From Nelumbo lutea (lineage: Eukaryota; Streptophyta; Magnoliopsida; Proteales; Nelumbonaceae), in assembly GCA_022828595.1 (NCBI GenBank), contig JAKGHH010000001.1, positions 203,875,813 through 203,939,812 on the forward strand: DNA of 64,000 nucleotides. Direction: 5' to 3'. Numbering within the stretch: position 1 is the first letter of the stretch; each line of letters begins with the position of its first letter. A program made the position numbers and the translations under genes. Below, one piece after another: positions 22,927-34,053 of the stretch. The notes under the pieces were generated by a model, which was not told where the DNA came from, did no database searches, and saw only the letters and a program-made list of their open reading frames with translations.

Positions 22927-23822
22927 AGGGCCATTTACTAGAACACACCTTTAGGGATGACAATTTTCCCCATCCCTGACGAGGACCCTATTTCCCCGAC
23001 TCGCTGGGGCCAGGGATGCGGATTGTTTTGGTGGAGCAGGATGGGGACGGGAATTAATAGGAACCCTCAGTCTGAGTCGGGGATGGGGATTGAGGTCCCC
23101 ACCCCACCCTGACCCCGATTATATATATTAAATGTTATTTATATTAAATGTGCATATATATCAAAACATATTTAAAACATTATTTATAATTTAAATATTT
23201 TATTTATTTTAAATAAATTTATTTAAAAATACTATTATCTAAAAACATATTGGGGATTTGGGTCCCCATAGGGAACCCATCCCCATCGGGGATCGGGGAT
23301 GGGGGTTAATTTCAAAATTGGGGTCGGAGACAAGGAATATGATCCCTGCCTCAAACTCGCCCCGTTGCCATTCCTACACACCTTATTGCTTTATATATTT
23401 ACTTAAACCTACCTTATAGTTTTCATTTTACTAAAACATCCCATATATTTTACAACTTATTTACTTAATCAACTTTTCATTAAGGAGTGTTTGTTTTTCC
23501 ATTAAACCCATGATTTTTCTTCCAAAAATACCCTTAACACTTTTTTTTTGTATATAAAACAAAATTGACTAAATATAACCGATAGAGTGGTTGCCCATGT
23601 CTTATTTAGGGCAACACATGGTATTTTTATTTTTTTATTTTGATTAAATTTATTTAAATGAGCATTAAGTTCAACACTATCATTTTCTACTATCATCTAA
23701 TGGAATATTGATTAAATCCATTGCATATTATAAGTGGTGGTTTAGTAAAATGCTAACTATATAGTAGATTTTAGTAAATCCATGAAACTATAAGAGGTAT
23801 TTTAGTAAATGACCCTTTCTAT
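22927..23822. mobile_element. Outer inverted-repeat element hosting a hAT MITE
   Basis: The left arm, GGGCCATTTACTAGAACAC at about 22929, and the right arm, read inward from about 23815 as GGGTCATTTACTAAAATAC, are inverted relatives. The left arm is interrupted by the hAT MITE at 22952-23376; joining its flanks restores the similarity to the right arm. The class of the outer element is not clear and its outer borders are approximate. A minus ORF at 23502-23696 looks random. Confidence 0.4.
22952..23376. mobile_element. hAT-type MITE, 425 b, TSD CACACCTT
   Basis: The perfect 8 b direct repeat CACACCTT lies at 22944-22951 and 23377-23384. The ends are inverted: TAGGGATGACAA at the left and, read inward from the right, TAGGAATGGCAA. 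The sequence is rich in GGGGA/TCCCC words around an AT-rich centre (about 23115-23250). The 8 b duplication and the TAGGGATG ends fit a hAT family. It has no coding capacity. Confidence 0.8.
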
Positions 23823-26166
23823 TATTTAACTTTCGCTTAATAAATTCCGTGCATCGCACGAATCCCTGTTAGTTTTAGATTAAATTGCAAAATGATTAAT
23901 TATTTCCACCGTTGTGGGTAGAAGGATAAAAGTTCAATACATAAAAAAGGCAGCCCAATACACAAAGCTCCCACAAATGCAAAGTTTGGGGAGTGACAGA
24001 TGTACAAAACCTTATCCTTTCACATATAGAGAGGTTATTTCAAAGATTTTAGCTTTAGTCACCTAGGTCGCAGTGGAGCAACCCAACCATTGGTAAATCC
24101 CAAACTAATGGAACTTCTGCATCATTTTCTTTTTTTTTTTTTTGAAGTGCATGAGACAATGCTTATAAAAGATTTTATCTCATCATTTTGCTATGAATTA
24201 GGATGCTTGGAGAATATCTGAAGAAAAAGATTGGAGAATAATACAAAGGGTCAAAGGACATGTTCTTAGAAGCGCCAAATATCGAGTTCTCTTTGCTACA
24301 ATGTATCTCTATCCCCTCATCTTTTGCTACAATGATTGTTGTTGTAGCTATTGATATAAGAAATTGTAGCCGCGTCTTGAGAAACGATGCTTGAGAGTTT
24401 TCATCTAATCTAAAATTTAGTACTATAGGATTTCATCTAATCTAGCCCCTCCAAATGATGTTCCCGATCTTTTCAATATCTAGACCAGAAAAATGGTCTC
24501 TTAAGATAGATGATTAATCTCAACCGTCAGAAATTCCAATTAATATTCTCAGCTATACAAGTGATCACATAATCTGTTAAAAATCTAAGATACGTAAAGT
24601 AATACTATGTGCCAAATAAAAACCCAAGATTTGGACCATCAAAAGGCCTCCTAAAGCCTCTTAGAGTCAATGAATGAATCTCTCAACCATCCAAATAGTG
24701 TATCAAAATTTCATTTCATCAAGCCCATCCAAATTAAATGATGTATCAACATTTCATCATAATCTTTTATGCTTTATTTCAATTATATGGGGGTTGATCA
24801 CATGAATTCTATTTCACCATTTCCACTCTATTTAATTCCACATCCATGGTTAAATACAAACCCTCTTAGGTCATAATTGCTTCTAATAAAATCTATTATT
24901 ATTCTCTCAAATAAGATCATTCCCCTTCTCTTTCTCGTTAATAGTCAATATTTGTAACATTTTCCTTCACCATTGAATTCCTTATTTCTTTTTAATATCT
25001 TTGAACCCCTTTTAATCCTTATTACCAAAGTGGGATATAAATTTAAATAATTGGGTGGCTAACCCACATGGACCTTGATGTCAAGAACCCAAATTTGCCA
25101 ACACAACTTAACTGAACTTGTATTAAACCCCATGCATTGCATGAGTTCACACGCTAGTTTACGTTGAAATTATATCTGCTTTGCACCTCTACTGCCTAAT
25201 AGCACTCCTTGAGAGCTCGTTCACCTCATACAAAAAAGTCTACCCACCGTGCCAGTGTTGGTTATTTGCCACGTGGTAACATTATAAAAAGTCTAATAAT
25301 TGAAAATGGATTATGTAAAGGAGTTTGAAAACCGCCTTGCGTGTAGCCATAGGCCCATAGCTTATGAGGCAGTCCAAAAGATAAAGACGCGAGGTTGTTG
25401 TAAAAGCCAGCTTGTCATGAAGTAAGTCACTTTCAGTCTTTCACGGTTTCACCTTTTACACTTTCCGCTGGGCCAGACACTTCGATTGGACTGAAAAAGC
25501 CCACTTTAGTCCAACAAAATTCTAATGTTAAATGGGTTGACGTAATTATGCTATTTTGGGTCCATGGGGCCAAACAACGGGGCAATCCATCCTCATGCCC
25601 CCATATCCTTTAGCCCACAACCCTGGTGGCAGCGGCATTTCATCCCATTTCCCAAGTGTCAGTTACAGGTTACAACTTACAATCAGCCAAAGACCCTACC
25701 GCCCGAGCCACCATAATTTGGTTCTAAGTTTTAACATAAGTACACTTGAAAAAGGTATTCATTATATGGTCCAGACTATCAAACCTAATCAAACATCTAG
25801 ACATGAAAACAGTTTGGTTCTTTACAAATTTGGTTTTACGGTTTTGGTTCGGTTTATTGAATTTTTGAAACCAAACCCAACCATAAACTGTAAACCAAAA
25901 CATACATACATAATAGATTATATTAATATATAATATATAGTAAAATAAACTCTCAAAACTATATTAATGTTTATATAGACTATTTATGTTATTTATGGAA
26001 GCATATACATTGCTTGGGCTTTTTTAATTGTGTTAAGTCCAATAAAATGACCCAAATTCTATTAAAATTGCATCAAACTATAATAAAACGATTTTAGTTA
26101 GTTTGATATCTATTTAATCTAAAATATTCTTCAACCGTGTATTTTATTAATTTACTTCACAAGAAT
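23823..26166. other. Noncoding stretch with two Helitron-like 3' ends
   Basis: No gene is supported. At 23851-23863 a hairpin CGTGCATCGCACG is followed by TTAGT within 15 b. At about 25133-25157 a hairpin built on CATGCATTGCATG is followed by ACGCTAG and then T. A hairpin just before CTAG-T is the usual Helitron 3' end. Matching 5' ends (TC after A) could not be identified. The interior between them has no ORF of note. Poly-T tracts lie near 24125-24142. Confidence 0.4.
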
Positions 26167-26429
26167 AGGGTTTTGGAATGAGAATTGTAAAATCTCAAAC
26201 TATTTAATTAATATTTGATAAAATCAAAATCTCATTCTTATTTCTGATGGAATGGCATCCTTCCATTTGAGGGAATGACCATTCCTTCCCCTCCCTTAAA
26301 AATGAAACCCCATTTCAATTAATTCCAAGTTATATTTAAACCAAAATAGGAATAAATCATTCCAATTTCGATTCCAAAAATTTCAATTCACATTCTGATT
26401 TCGATTTCGACTATAAATCAAATAGACCC
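26167..26429. mobile_element. Old PIF/Harbinger MITE copy
   Basis: A diverged relative of the 252 b family at 5.1 and 7.4 kb, recognised by GGAATGACCATTCCTTCC, TTCCAAGTT and the right end AAATAGACCC. The left end is eroded (AATAGGGTTTTGGAATG) and no clear target-site duplication remains. Borders are approximate. Confidence 0.5.
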
Positions 26430-26779
26430 TGATATATTCTCCAAAACTACACTGAACCGGAGCTCAGTCCTCTCAGCTGTTGCTTGATCGGGTCAAGGAT
26501 CCGACGATCTGGTCCCCTCCATCCAGGCACCCACGTTGTCTTTTCCAGTAACTTCTAGGAACCGACAAGCTAGTAGCTATCGGCCGCCCGCCTTTGCTTT
26601 AATGTGAGTGTGCTTTTGTAAGGCTTGCATCTCAGTACGGACAAACAAGCAAAGAAGAGCCTTATCCATATCTTCTGAAAAACCGGGTCTAAATGGAATC
26701 CTGAGAATATTCTAGAAATCCATGGATAGTCGCGCACTGTGCATGATCTATACTTACCCCATCGACAACGTCCAATTTG

Positions 26780-26947
26780 ACACGTGGATCAAGAGTAAAC
26801 TCCCGTCGTCCACCTCATCATCCTAATCTCCTTGGTCAAATGGTCAACTCATAATAACTTACTGCCGTCACACAACATACATCCCAAAACCCGACAGCGA
26901 GTCTCAATCACCGCTCTCGTAGTCGCTTTTGCGGTCGCTTGCACGTG
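26780..26947 (+). promoter_or_regulatory. Two CACGTG (G-box/ABRE-type) sites upstream of PYL
   Basis: ACACGTGG occurs at 26780-26787 and GCACGTGTG at about 26941-26949, roughly 620 and 460 b upstream of the receptor ATG. ACGT-core sites such as ACACGTGG are bound by bZIP factors of the ABF/AREB class in abscisic acid responses and also by bHLH factors. Their presence before an abscisic acid receptor suggests feedback control. This is inference from motifs. Confidence 0.5.
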
Positions 26948-27216
26948 TGACCACTGTGAGCAATCCGGCGTTTTGCTCGCCCAAATTACCGCTATACCCT
27001 TGAACTCCACATGTCAATCGCATAAGACATGCATCGCAACAACTGTAAAAGCGACTGACTCGTCGCTTCATACTCGTTGGAGATCGATTGGGGGGGCGCC
27101 GAGGTTGCTAACATGCGCCGTAGATAACGGCGCATGGTATCACCAAGTAGGGACAGGGTCACCGACATGGGAGGACGCAAGAGGCCAAAACAGGGGCCAG
27201 AGCTTAAACAAAGCTT

Positions 27217-27240
27217 TGCTATATATATATATATATAGCA
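27217..27240 (+). promoter_or_regulatory. TATA box of PYL within a perfect AT palindrome
   Basis: A run of alternating A and T bracketed by TGC and GCA forms a perfect 24 b palindrome. It provides the TATA box about 170-190 b upstream of the PYL start. A CT-rich segment follows at 27241-27268, fitting a transcription start there. Confidence 0.55.
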
Positions 27241-27405
27241 GGCTCTCCCCCACTCCACCCCTCCATACGCTATTTATTAATAGCGTTCTCTTGGGCTTTA
27301 AGTAAACAATGGACGACGTGAAATCGAAGGAAACGAACGCACAGTGGTAAAGAGGAAGAACTAAAGAAGGGTTCCTCGTTTCTGGCTGCTTTCGATTTCA
27401 CTCAA

Positions 27406-27963
27406 ATGCTCTACACCCAAAATCCGAACCAGAGACAAACGTACAAGGATCCCAAGATGGTGGAGATGGTAACTCGGTACCACATCCATGAGCTCTCGCC
27501 CAACCAGTGTAGCTCCAGCCTCGTTCAAACCATCGACGCGCCTCTGCCTCTTGTGTGGTCCGTGGTTCGTCGCTTCGACAACCCACAGGCCTACAAGCGG
27601 TTCGTGAGGAGTTGCTCTTTGCTGTATGGCGATGGTGGCATCGGTAGCATGCGGGAGGTGCAGGTGGTGTCGGGCCTCCCGGCAGGGACCAGCATGGAGC
27701 GGCTGGATGCGCTGGATGATGAGTCGCATGTCATGGCTTTTAGCATTGTGGGTGGCGACCATCGGCTCAGCAATTATCGGTCGATCATGAGTCTTCACGA
27801 TAACGGAGAAGGTGGTGGTGGGAAGACGGTGGTGGTGGAGTCTTATGTGGTTGATGTGCCGCCGGGGAGTACCAAGGAGGATACTTGCTTGTTCGCCGAT
27901 ACGATTGTAAAGTGCAACCACAGGTCGTTGGCTAGGATTGCAGAGAAAATGGCTTTACCATAG
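27406..27963 (+). CDS. PYR/PYL/RCAR abscisic acid receptor, PYL4-6-like
   Basis: PYL proteins are soluble START-fold receptors that close over abscisic acid and inhibit clade A PP2C phosphatases, which releases SnRK2 kinases. The 185-residue product has the START core with the gate SGLPA (residues 89-93), the latch HRL (119-121), the carboxylate-binding Lys in AYKRF (64), a Glu in MERLD (98) and the C-terminal helix [13 protein letters not shown]. The lack of introns and the motifs [14 protein letters not shown] and [17 protein letters not shown] match the PYL4/5/6 group. The N-terminus is short and has a second in-frame Met at residue 18, so a 168-residue form is possible. The usual Ala after the gate is Gly here (LPAGTS). 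TATA box and CACGTG sites lie upstream. Family assignment is firm; the exact paralogue is not. Confidence 0.95.
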   Translation: MLYTQNPNQRQTYKDPKMVEMVTRYHIHELSPNQCSSSLVQTIDAPLPLVWSVVRRFDNPQAYKRFVRSCSLLYGDGGIGSMREVQVVSGLPAGTSMERLDALDDESHVMAFSIVGGDHRLSNYRSIMSLHDNGEGGGGKTVVVESYVVDVPPGSTKEDTCLFADTIVKCNHRSLARIAEKMALP

Positions 27964-29025
27964 ATGTGTAATTTGTTGTATAATATGAACATGGATATAG
28001 ATTACTGACTAACACTAGTAGGCTTTAGTGTTTGATTTGATCATATGAGATTGTTAACTTAGAAAGTTAGAATCTTTTCCACTTGTATTTCTGTTGAGCA
28101 TCGTGTCTTATTTCCTCATTGTAAAGAAGGCAAATATTAATGAATTACCTGAGTTTCTGAGACTAGAAAGATGAGAAAGTATGAGATTTCTGATTTCAGC
28201 AGAAATTTTCTCTTAATTGAGTAGAAAAAAAGATGGGACAATCATGGAAAGTAGTTCTTCTTCTGCAAGTTCTGTTTCTTCCAGTTGGGAAAATATGAGC
28301 ATTCACATTACACCAGAACCAGAGTTCGGAAAATTAGGAAGATGGAGACCCATCATTGAACGGACCCACCTGAGTGCCGTCGCCCCATGCCAATAAAGTC
28401 AGCATACATCCCTCTTCCCGTATCCTGCTGCAGAGTTTCATTTGGACATTATAAAAATTATTGAAGAACCGAAAGAGAGATCGCCCAGAGGATAAAGATC
28501 ATTTAAGACTCCTCGATCAGCACATCGGAAATGCAAAGGATAGATATCGAACGGCAAAAAGTCATCCAAATCTTAAATTGGACAGAAAGCTTGAAATCAC
28601 TCAAGCCGTTTGTTAATTGTTGCAGAGGTCGAAATTTTGTACTTTTTTAAATTTTAGTTAGTGAGGATCTCCAGATACTAATATTCAGATCAAACGTCAA
28701 GTTGTGGTTTCAGAAACTGAAACTATAGGGAGATGAATGGAATAACGTTCCTCAATTTTAAATGCCCTGCTATTTTGGTTAGGTTTCAGCTTTTGCCACA
28801 AAGAATGGTTTTCTTCATACACGTTTGTACAAATCTAAAAGTCATAACCACGCCTTTTGTATCTTTCGTGTTTTCTCATTTATGGGTCTTAGGCTCTTTT
28901 GACTACATTGCCTTGTACCTGTTCATGTTTATCCCAACTCCTTTGTCTTATACTCTCATTTGGTTTCTTATATTAGAAGTTAATTAAAGCCAAAACATTT
29001 TTCAGCCTACCATACAAATGCCTAA
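27964..29025. other. 3' flank of PYL, no further gene
   Basis: The first 150-200 b are probably the 3' untranslated region (TTGTTGTATAATATG and a TGTAAAGAAGG-type segment near 28120). Beyond that no coding segment is supported. The 84-codon plus ORF at 28733-28987 is hydrophobic but has no recognised family or promoter. Confidence 0.45.
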
Positions 29026-29226
29026 GAGCCCGTTTGGGAGGGATTCTGCTTTTGGGGTGTGTTGTGTTATTTGAGTTGAGGTGATTGAGCAGGAGAAAGG
29101 GCAGTGGTTTGGGTGTTTGAAAAACCCATTTCATTTTGGCTTTATGGAATTTTATCAAACATAGCTTCAGCTATGTTGTAATTGTAAACCCTCAGCTTGG
29201 AACAACAGAAGCTGTCCCAACGGGCA
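29026..29226. mobile_element. Probable PIF/Harbinger MITE, 201 b
   Basis: TAA precedes the left end (29023-29025) and TTA follows the right end (29227-29229). The left end GAGCCCGTTTGGGAG and the right end, read inward as TGCCCGTTGGGACAG, are inverted. The trinucleotide sites and CCCGTTTGG ends fit a Tourist-like element. The interior is noncoding. A further TTTGGTGAAA/TTTACCAAA inverted pair just right of it (about 29269-29346) may be a second small element. Confidence 0.45.
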
Positions 29227-30600
29227 TTAATCGATTTATGAGGATTCACCCAGACAGCCCATAGCTATGTTTGGTGAAAATACAAAAAAGCCTAAAATAG
29301 CCGTCTTATAGTAGCTTGCTTAAGCTTTTTTAATGGGTTTACCAAAAGCAGCTCAATCAAAGCTTCAGCAAATCCAAAAGCTTATCCGAACTTTTAACCT
29401 TATCTAATGGAAATCGGCAACTGATTTCCTTTACTGCATTCCACATTATGAAAATGCACTTAAAATGTAAATTGCACGTGTTATTTATTTTGTTTTTTTT
29501 TTTTCCATTTCTTATCTATTCAAATTTAATTTCTATCTTTTGCTCTCACCTTTAGTAGTAGTCGTTCTCCAATGAGCATATCTTTCTCACTCTGGTGTGA
29601 AAATAGCAAAAAAGAGTTCACATTTTTTGCTTTGTTTGTTGTGTGAGTTTTCAAATTTCAAGCCAACTAGCGATAAACATGCTAGATATAACCAATAGTA
29701 TGTTCATTGAATCAACACTTTATTATTAGTGGATGAAACTTCCAAGGCACACAATAGAGGTGGGGATTACCAAATTTGGAGGAAAACAGAGGAGAGAGAG
29801 ATACATGGATCGGGATCAATGGGTTAGTCACCTGCCTCTCCTGATTTTAATCCGAATCCCATTTCTCCGAATGGAGCGGGTTTTCTCCGACTCTAAATAA
29901 GTACAGGGCGGGGGCGGATTTTGTATATAATTTTCTCAATCCACTCCGAATTTAAAGGTAAATTAGTAAAATATATATAGGTTTAATATTGATATTTAAA
30001 ATATTTTTGAATTTTCTTTAAATTTTTAAAATTCTAGGACCTCATAATTTTATTTTTGAATTATTCTTAAAGTATTATAATTTAATTCTAAAATACTCCC
30101 AAATTCCTATATCCTATGTATAAATTGTCCACAAAATAGATATTTTTTAAGTTATACTCTACAGTCGAAGTTGAATTGGATAATTACCCACAAGCAACTT
30201 TTGAGTTTTGATTGATCATATGCCATCCTGCCTTGTAATGCAGGGCTGCAATTGAACTGAGATTAAATTGAATATTTTGAGTTTGATTAGGCTCGATATA
30301 AAAAGTCTGACTTGAAATCTCAAGAGCCTACCTTAATGAATACATACGTATATACATATATTATAAAATACAAAACTATCTTATAAATTATGATTTCACG
30401 ATGGATTAGGTTGGGGTGTGATCGGGGAAGTGGGTTGGAGAGGGTATTGAGCAAAATTGGGTATTGACACATGGGTCGTTATTCAATGAGATGGTAGAGG
30501 ATATAAATTATGACTTCACGATGGATCAGGTTTTATTTTATGATGGTTATGATGAACTATCCATGACCGTGACCAAAATATCAATGCATGAAACTTGCTT
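29227..30600. other. AT-rich noncoding stretch
   Basis: No gene or well-bounded element is supported. The segment at about 29757-29960 (GGTGGGGATTACC, CTCCGAATGGAGCGGG) resembles the interior of the GGGGA-rich hAT MITE family but lacks visible ends. A short repeat, TATGATTTCACGATGGATTAGG at about 30389 and a close copy at about 30508, lies near 30.4-30.5 kb. Confidence 0.4.
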
Positions 30601-30619
30601 TGATCTAACTTGCAAAAAT

Positions 30620-31187
30620 GAGCAATAGAAAAAAAATGACCCGAGACACAAGCCCTTGAAGCAAGGTGCAACGAGGGATTAGCTAATCTGAATTGAGCTT
30701 TGACCTTTCTTTACTCTTTTTCACATAGAACATTTTCATGCGTTGTATATAACAAGCACAATCTCTAATGTTTTCTTATGCATTTAATGCTAATAGGAAC
30801 GTTATAAAAAAACCGTTGGTTGACTAGATCAAAGCTCCTCCGAATTGAAACAAGTGTCTCATTGATCAAGGATCTTGTCCCTTGATCATCCAGTCTACAC
30901 TAGGCCAAATGGTTCACCATTGACCCAATAAGAGTTAGAATAGATCTGGTTAATATTCCAATAAAAATATCTCTATGCAAAAGATATTTGTGCAGAAAAC
31001 AACAAAAAAAAAGAGATTTTTTATAGGAAAATAGATAAATAATAATACAAGGAAAAACTTGGTTGTGTGTAAGGGTATACTATAGAGATGATTTGTTCTC
31101 CATCAACATGTGGCTTGTCACATGGCCATTGGATTCTCCAACATGTTGAGGATTAGCAAGTGAGGGCCTAGGACCACTCTTCCAACG
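30620..31187 (-). mobile_element. Solo LTR or LTR fragment of a Ty1/copia family
   Basis: The segment at about 31020-31187 is clearly related to 61010-61194. Shared words include TATAGGAAAATAGATAAATAATAAT-like tracts, CATCAACATGTGGCTTGTCA, CATGGCCATTGGATTCTCCA and CATGTTGAGGAT. At 61.19 kb this edge is the start of a copia LTR that adjoins pol. Here no pol follows, so it is a solo LTR or fragment. The other border is not resolved. Confidence 0.5.
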
Positions 31188-31284
31188 GGTTATTGGGTGT
31201 TTCCTGTGGACAACTAAATTTCTGAACAAATAAGAAGTATGGTAGTTCATACTAACATAACTCTTGGGCCCATTTCCTTTTTGA

Positions 31285-32145
31285 GAAGCTAATTGTCCAT
31301 GTTCTTTTATTTCTCATGTAAATAAGACTAACCATTTTAGCCATAAAATTCCACTATTAAAAGAGGCAATTTTGTCCCATTCAAGTGTTGATAGTTTTAC
31401 CTCCAGGTAAGAAAGTTACTTAAACCAAAATCTCATTGACCAACTTCCCCCCTTTCAAAATCTTAAAAAAAAAAGTGATCCCTTGATGACAAAGATGATA
31501 TGATTGTTTGGAGGCTGAACCCAATTGGTGAATTTAATACCAAATCAACTTGGAACTTCACTTTCTAACGGTCGGTTGGTTCAAGTATGTTTTGGAATCG
31601 AATTTACCTACTAAGATTGCTTTCTTAATGTGAAAAATTATGCACAATGCTTTGCATGAAATGGTTATGAAAGAAAGGTGTTTTTATAGTTTCAAAATGC
31701 TTTTGTTGTAGGCTTGTAGCCACCACAGCTTGGAAAGCCTAAGCCACCTATTTGCTAATGGTGTTATGGACTCTAAAGTTTAGAGCTTATATTTAGCAAT
31801 CTTTTTTAACATTAGGGATTGGGTTAAAATTTGATGGAGGGTAAGCAAGGCAACACTCAGGCCATATTCGCTTTTTGGTAAGTTATTTACCCGTGTAAAT
31901 GCAGTTATCTGGGTAAATTTTTTTTGGGAAGCACTTACCCAAGTAAGTACATTTACCCATGTTCTTTAATTTCTCATGTAGATAAGGTAATGACCATTTT
32001 AATCATAAAAATCCATTATTAAAATGGGCATTTTTGTCCCATTCAAGTGTTGACAACTTCCCCGTACCGTATGTGGGAAATGGTCAATGAGAATCAAAAT
32101 CATATTGACCAACTCCCCCCTCTCAAAATAAAAAAAAAAAGAACA
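31285..32145. repeat. Diverged direct repeat of about 200 b
   Basis: The segment 31285-31485 (CCATGTTCTTTTATTTCTCA ... TTGACCAACTTCCCCCC) recurs at about 31958-32145 (CCATGTTCTTTAATTTCTCA ... TTGACCAACTCCCCCCT), about 665 b away, with many differences. Both end in an A run. Between them no ORF is supported. The origin is unknown; an old tandem duplication or two insertions of one element would explain it. Confidence 0.55.
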
Positions 32146-32790
32146 CCCTCTCATTTTCACCATATTCTCCATATCACTCCCATCATTATTTGGGTCCTTT
32201 GGGCCAAGAGATGTAGAACGCAATAAGAAGGCAAAGGCTCTTCCTCCTATATTTTGATTACAAAATGTGGTTGCTTTGAGATCATTTCTGTTGAACCACA
32301 ATGTTTTAGGACAAAGGTAAACCCAGAAATTTGATGTAATTATGACCCATATGCCTCCATTGGGAATCAAATCCCATTCCAGCTGATTCTAGTTCCTCCC
32401 TTTCTCAACCAAACACTTCAAATTTTCATTTCAGACAAAAGTAATCCTATACTACTTTCAGACTATTAGCTGAAGCCTGAATTTTGAGATCATGAAGTCC
32501 CAACGAAGATCATATAATACCAAGTTACAAACAAGAAAAACCACTGTCATATATAAAAACGGAGTACAATCTGCACTTGACATGGATCCAGTCATGTAGT
32601 CTGTATATTAACTTCACCATTTGATTCATATATAGCAATTGCCCCCACTCACATTTGAAAATGTTTTATATGTATATAATGAAATTTATTTTTTTTATAA
32701 GGCTTCATTTGGAATTTGGAAGGAGTATATAACAGTGCAAAACCTTATATTTTATATTATTTTGTATGTATTTGTATTTGTATTCCTTCT
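32146..32790. other. Noncoding stretch
   Basis: No gene is supported. The 123-codon minus ORF at 31999-32370 overlaps the right copy of the repeat and shows no family resemblance. TTGTATTTGTATT-type repeats near 32755-32785 precede the Mutator-like element. Confidence 0.4.
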
Positions 32791-33810
32791 AAATTGAGCC
32801 AAATTGATTCTAAGAGAAATTCCCGAAGTATCCTGTATTTTGGCTCGGGTGACAATTTGGTCCCCAAACTTTAAATGTGATAATTCAGTATTCGAACTTT
32901 CAAAACGCAACAATCTATTATCTGTCGTTAACCAGCTGTTAAGTGGCATGTGAAAAGACACAAATTGAGTCAAATTGAACCTAAGGGAAATTTCCAAAGT
33001 ATCTTGTATTTTGGCTCGAGTGACAATTTGGTCCCTGAACTTTAAAGTGTGACAATTTAGTATATAAACTTTCAAAATGCGATAATCTATTACCTGCCAT
33101 TAACCAGCTGTTAAGTGGCATGTGAAAGACATAAATCCCTGCAAGTGTCATCTAATTTTCTTTATCAACCATCTGCTAAAATCAGAATCAACCATCAACT
33201 TTTTCATCTCTACGACAACACTTTTGTCTTTCTTCTCCTTTGAATATTCCATCATCTTTGGACCAAACCAAAGCAATTTCTGGGAGAAAGGTTTTCCTTT
33301 AACTAATGTAATTATCATACCCGAAAAACAGAAAAAAAGAGAAAAGTCTCCAGCTACCATCATTGATCTCTCTCTCAAATATCAAGACAAAGCTTCTATT
33401 TCTTCTCCTCTCTTTTACCTATAGGAATAAAATATTATTGTGTTAAGTTAAAAAATAAAAATAATTTGTATAAAACCTGGAATTTTCAGTTCTTGGCAAG
33501 GATTTGCAACGACTTTGCAAGAAAGGCAAAGTCATTGCAAGTGTTTGTGACAGAGAACTTGGGCTATGTTTCATCTTCTTGAGGAAGAAGATTATGAATA
33601 GCGTGTTTTATTTCCAAGGGTAATTTTGACATTTTCAAAGGTCTTAAATCGCACATGAGGTCATGTGATATACAAAACTGATGGTTTATTAATGATAGGT
33701 AGTAGATTGTCGGGTTTTGAAAGTTTGAGTATTGGATTTTGGCATTTTAAAGTTCAGGGACCAAATTGTCAATTGAGCCAAAGTATAGAGTATGGATAAG
33801 GAATTTTCCC
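32791..33810. mobile_element. Mutator-like MITE with duplicated left arm
   Basis: Long inverted arms define it. The left arm carries ATTTTGGCTCGAGTGACAAT and TTTGGTCCCTGAACTTTAAA. The right arm, ending CCC at 33810, reads the same way from the other strand (GGGAAAATTCC...TTGGCTCAATTGACAATTTGG). The left arm is tandemly duplicated with a 171 b period (about 32791-32961 and 32962-33132). The arms and the subterminal ATCTAATT.TCTTTATCAACC are shared with the element at 34054-34539. The middle (about 33190-33650) is unrelated to that element and holds overlapping 76-100 codon ORFs on both strands, possibly captured sequence. No clear 9 b target repeat was found. Confidence 0.5.
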
Positions 33811-34053
33811 TTTTAATAATTGTCCCCACTTTAAAGAAAATTTGACCTTTTTAAATGAGGTCTTTTTCTCATGATTTGAAAAGGTGCAAGGCAGGGGTGT
33901 GCCCCCACTGATCAAAGGTCCTGGATCCGCTACTGGACATTGTATCTCATGGCATATCCAAACTAGGCTTTGAAATTGGATTTAAATCCATTTCCCCAAA
34001 ACAATGTAGAGGGTATACTCCAGATCTGGCCTGTGTTCATGCCCTATAACTAA

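Noticed and set aside
26832..27305. 157-codon plus-strand ORF upstream of PYL
   Set aside because: It spans the TATA region and promoter of the receptor gene, is Thr/His/Cys-rich without a domain, and looks random.
27361..27921. 186-codon minus-strand ORF opposite the PYL gene
   Set aside because: It is a shadow of the GC-rich receptor coding sequence, with His/Arg-rich content and no known motif.
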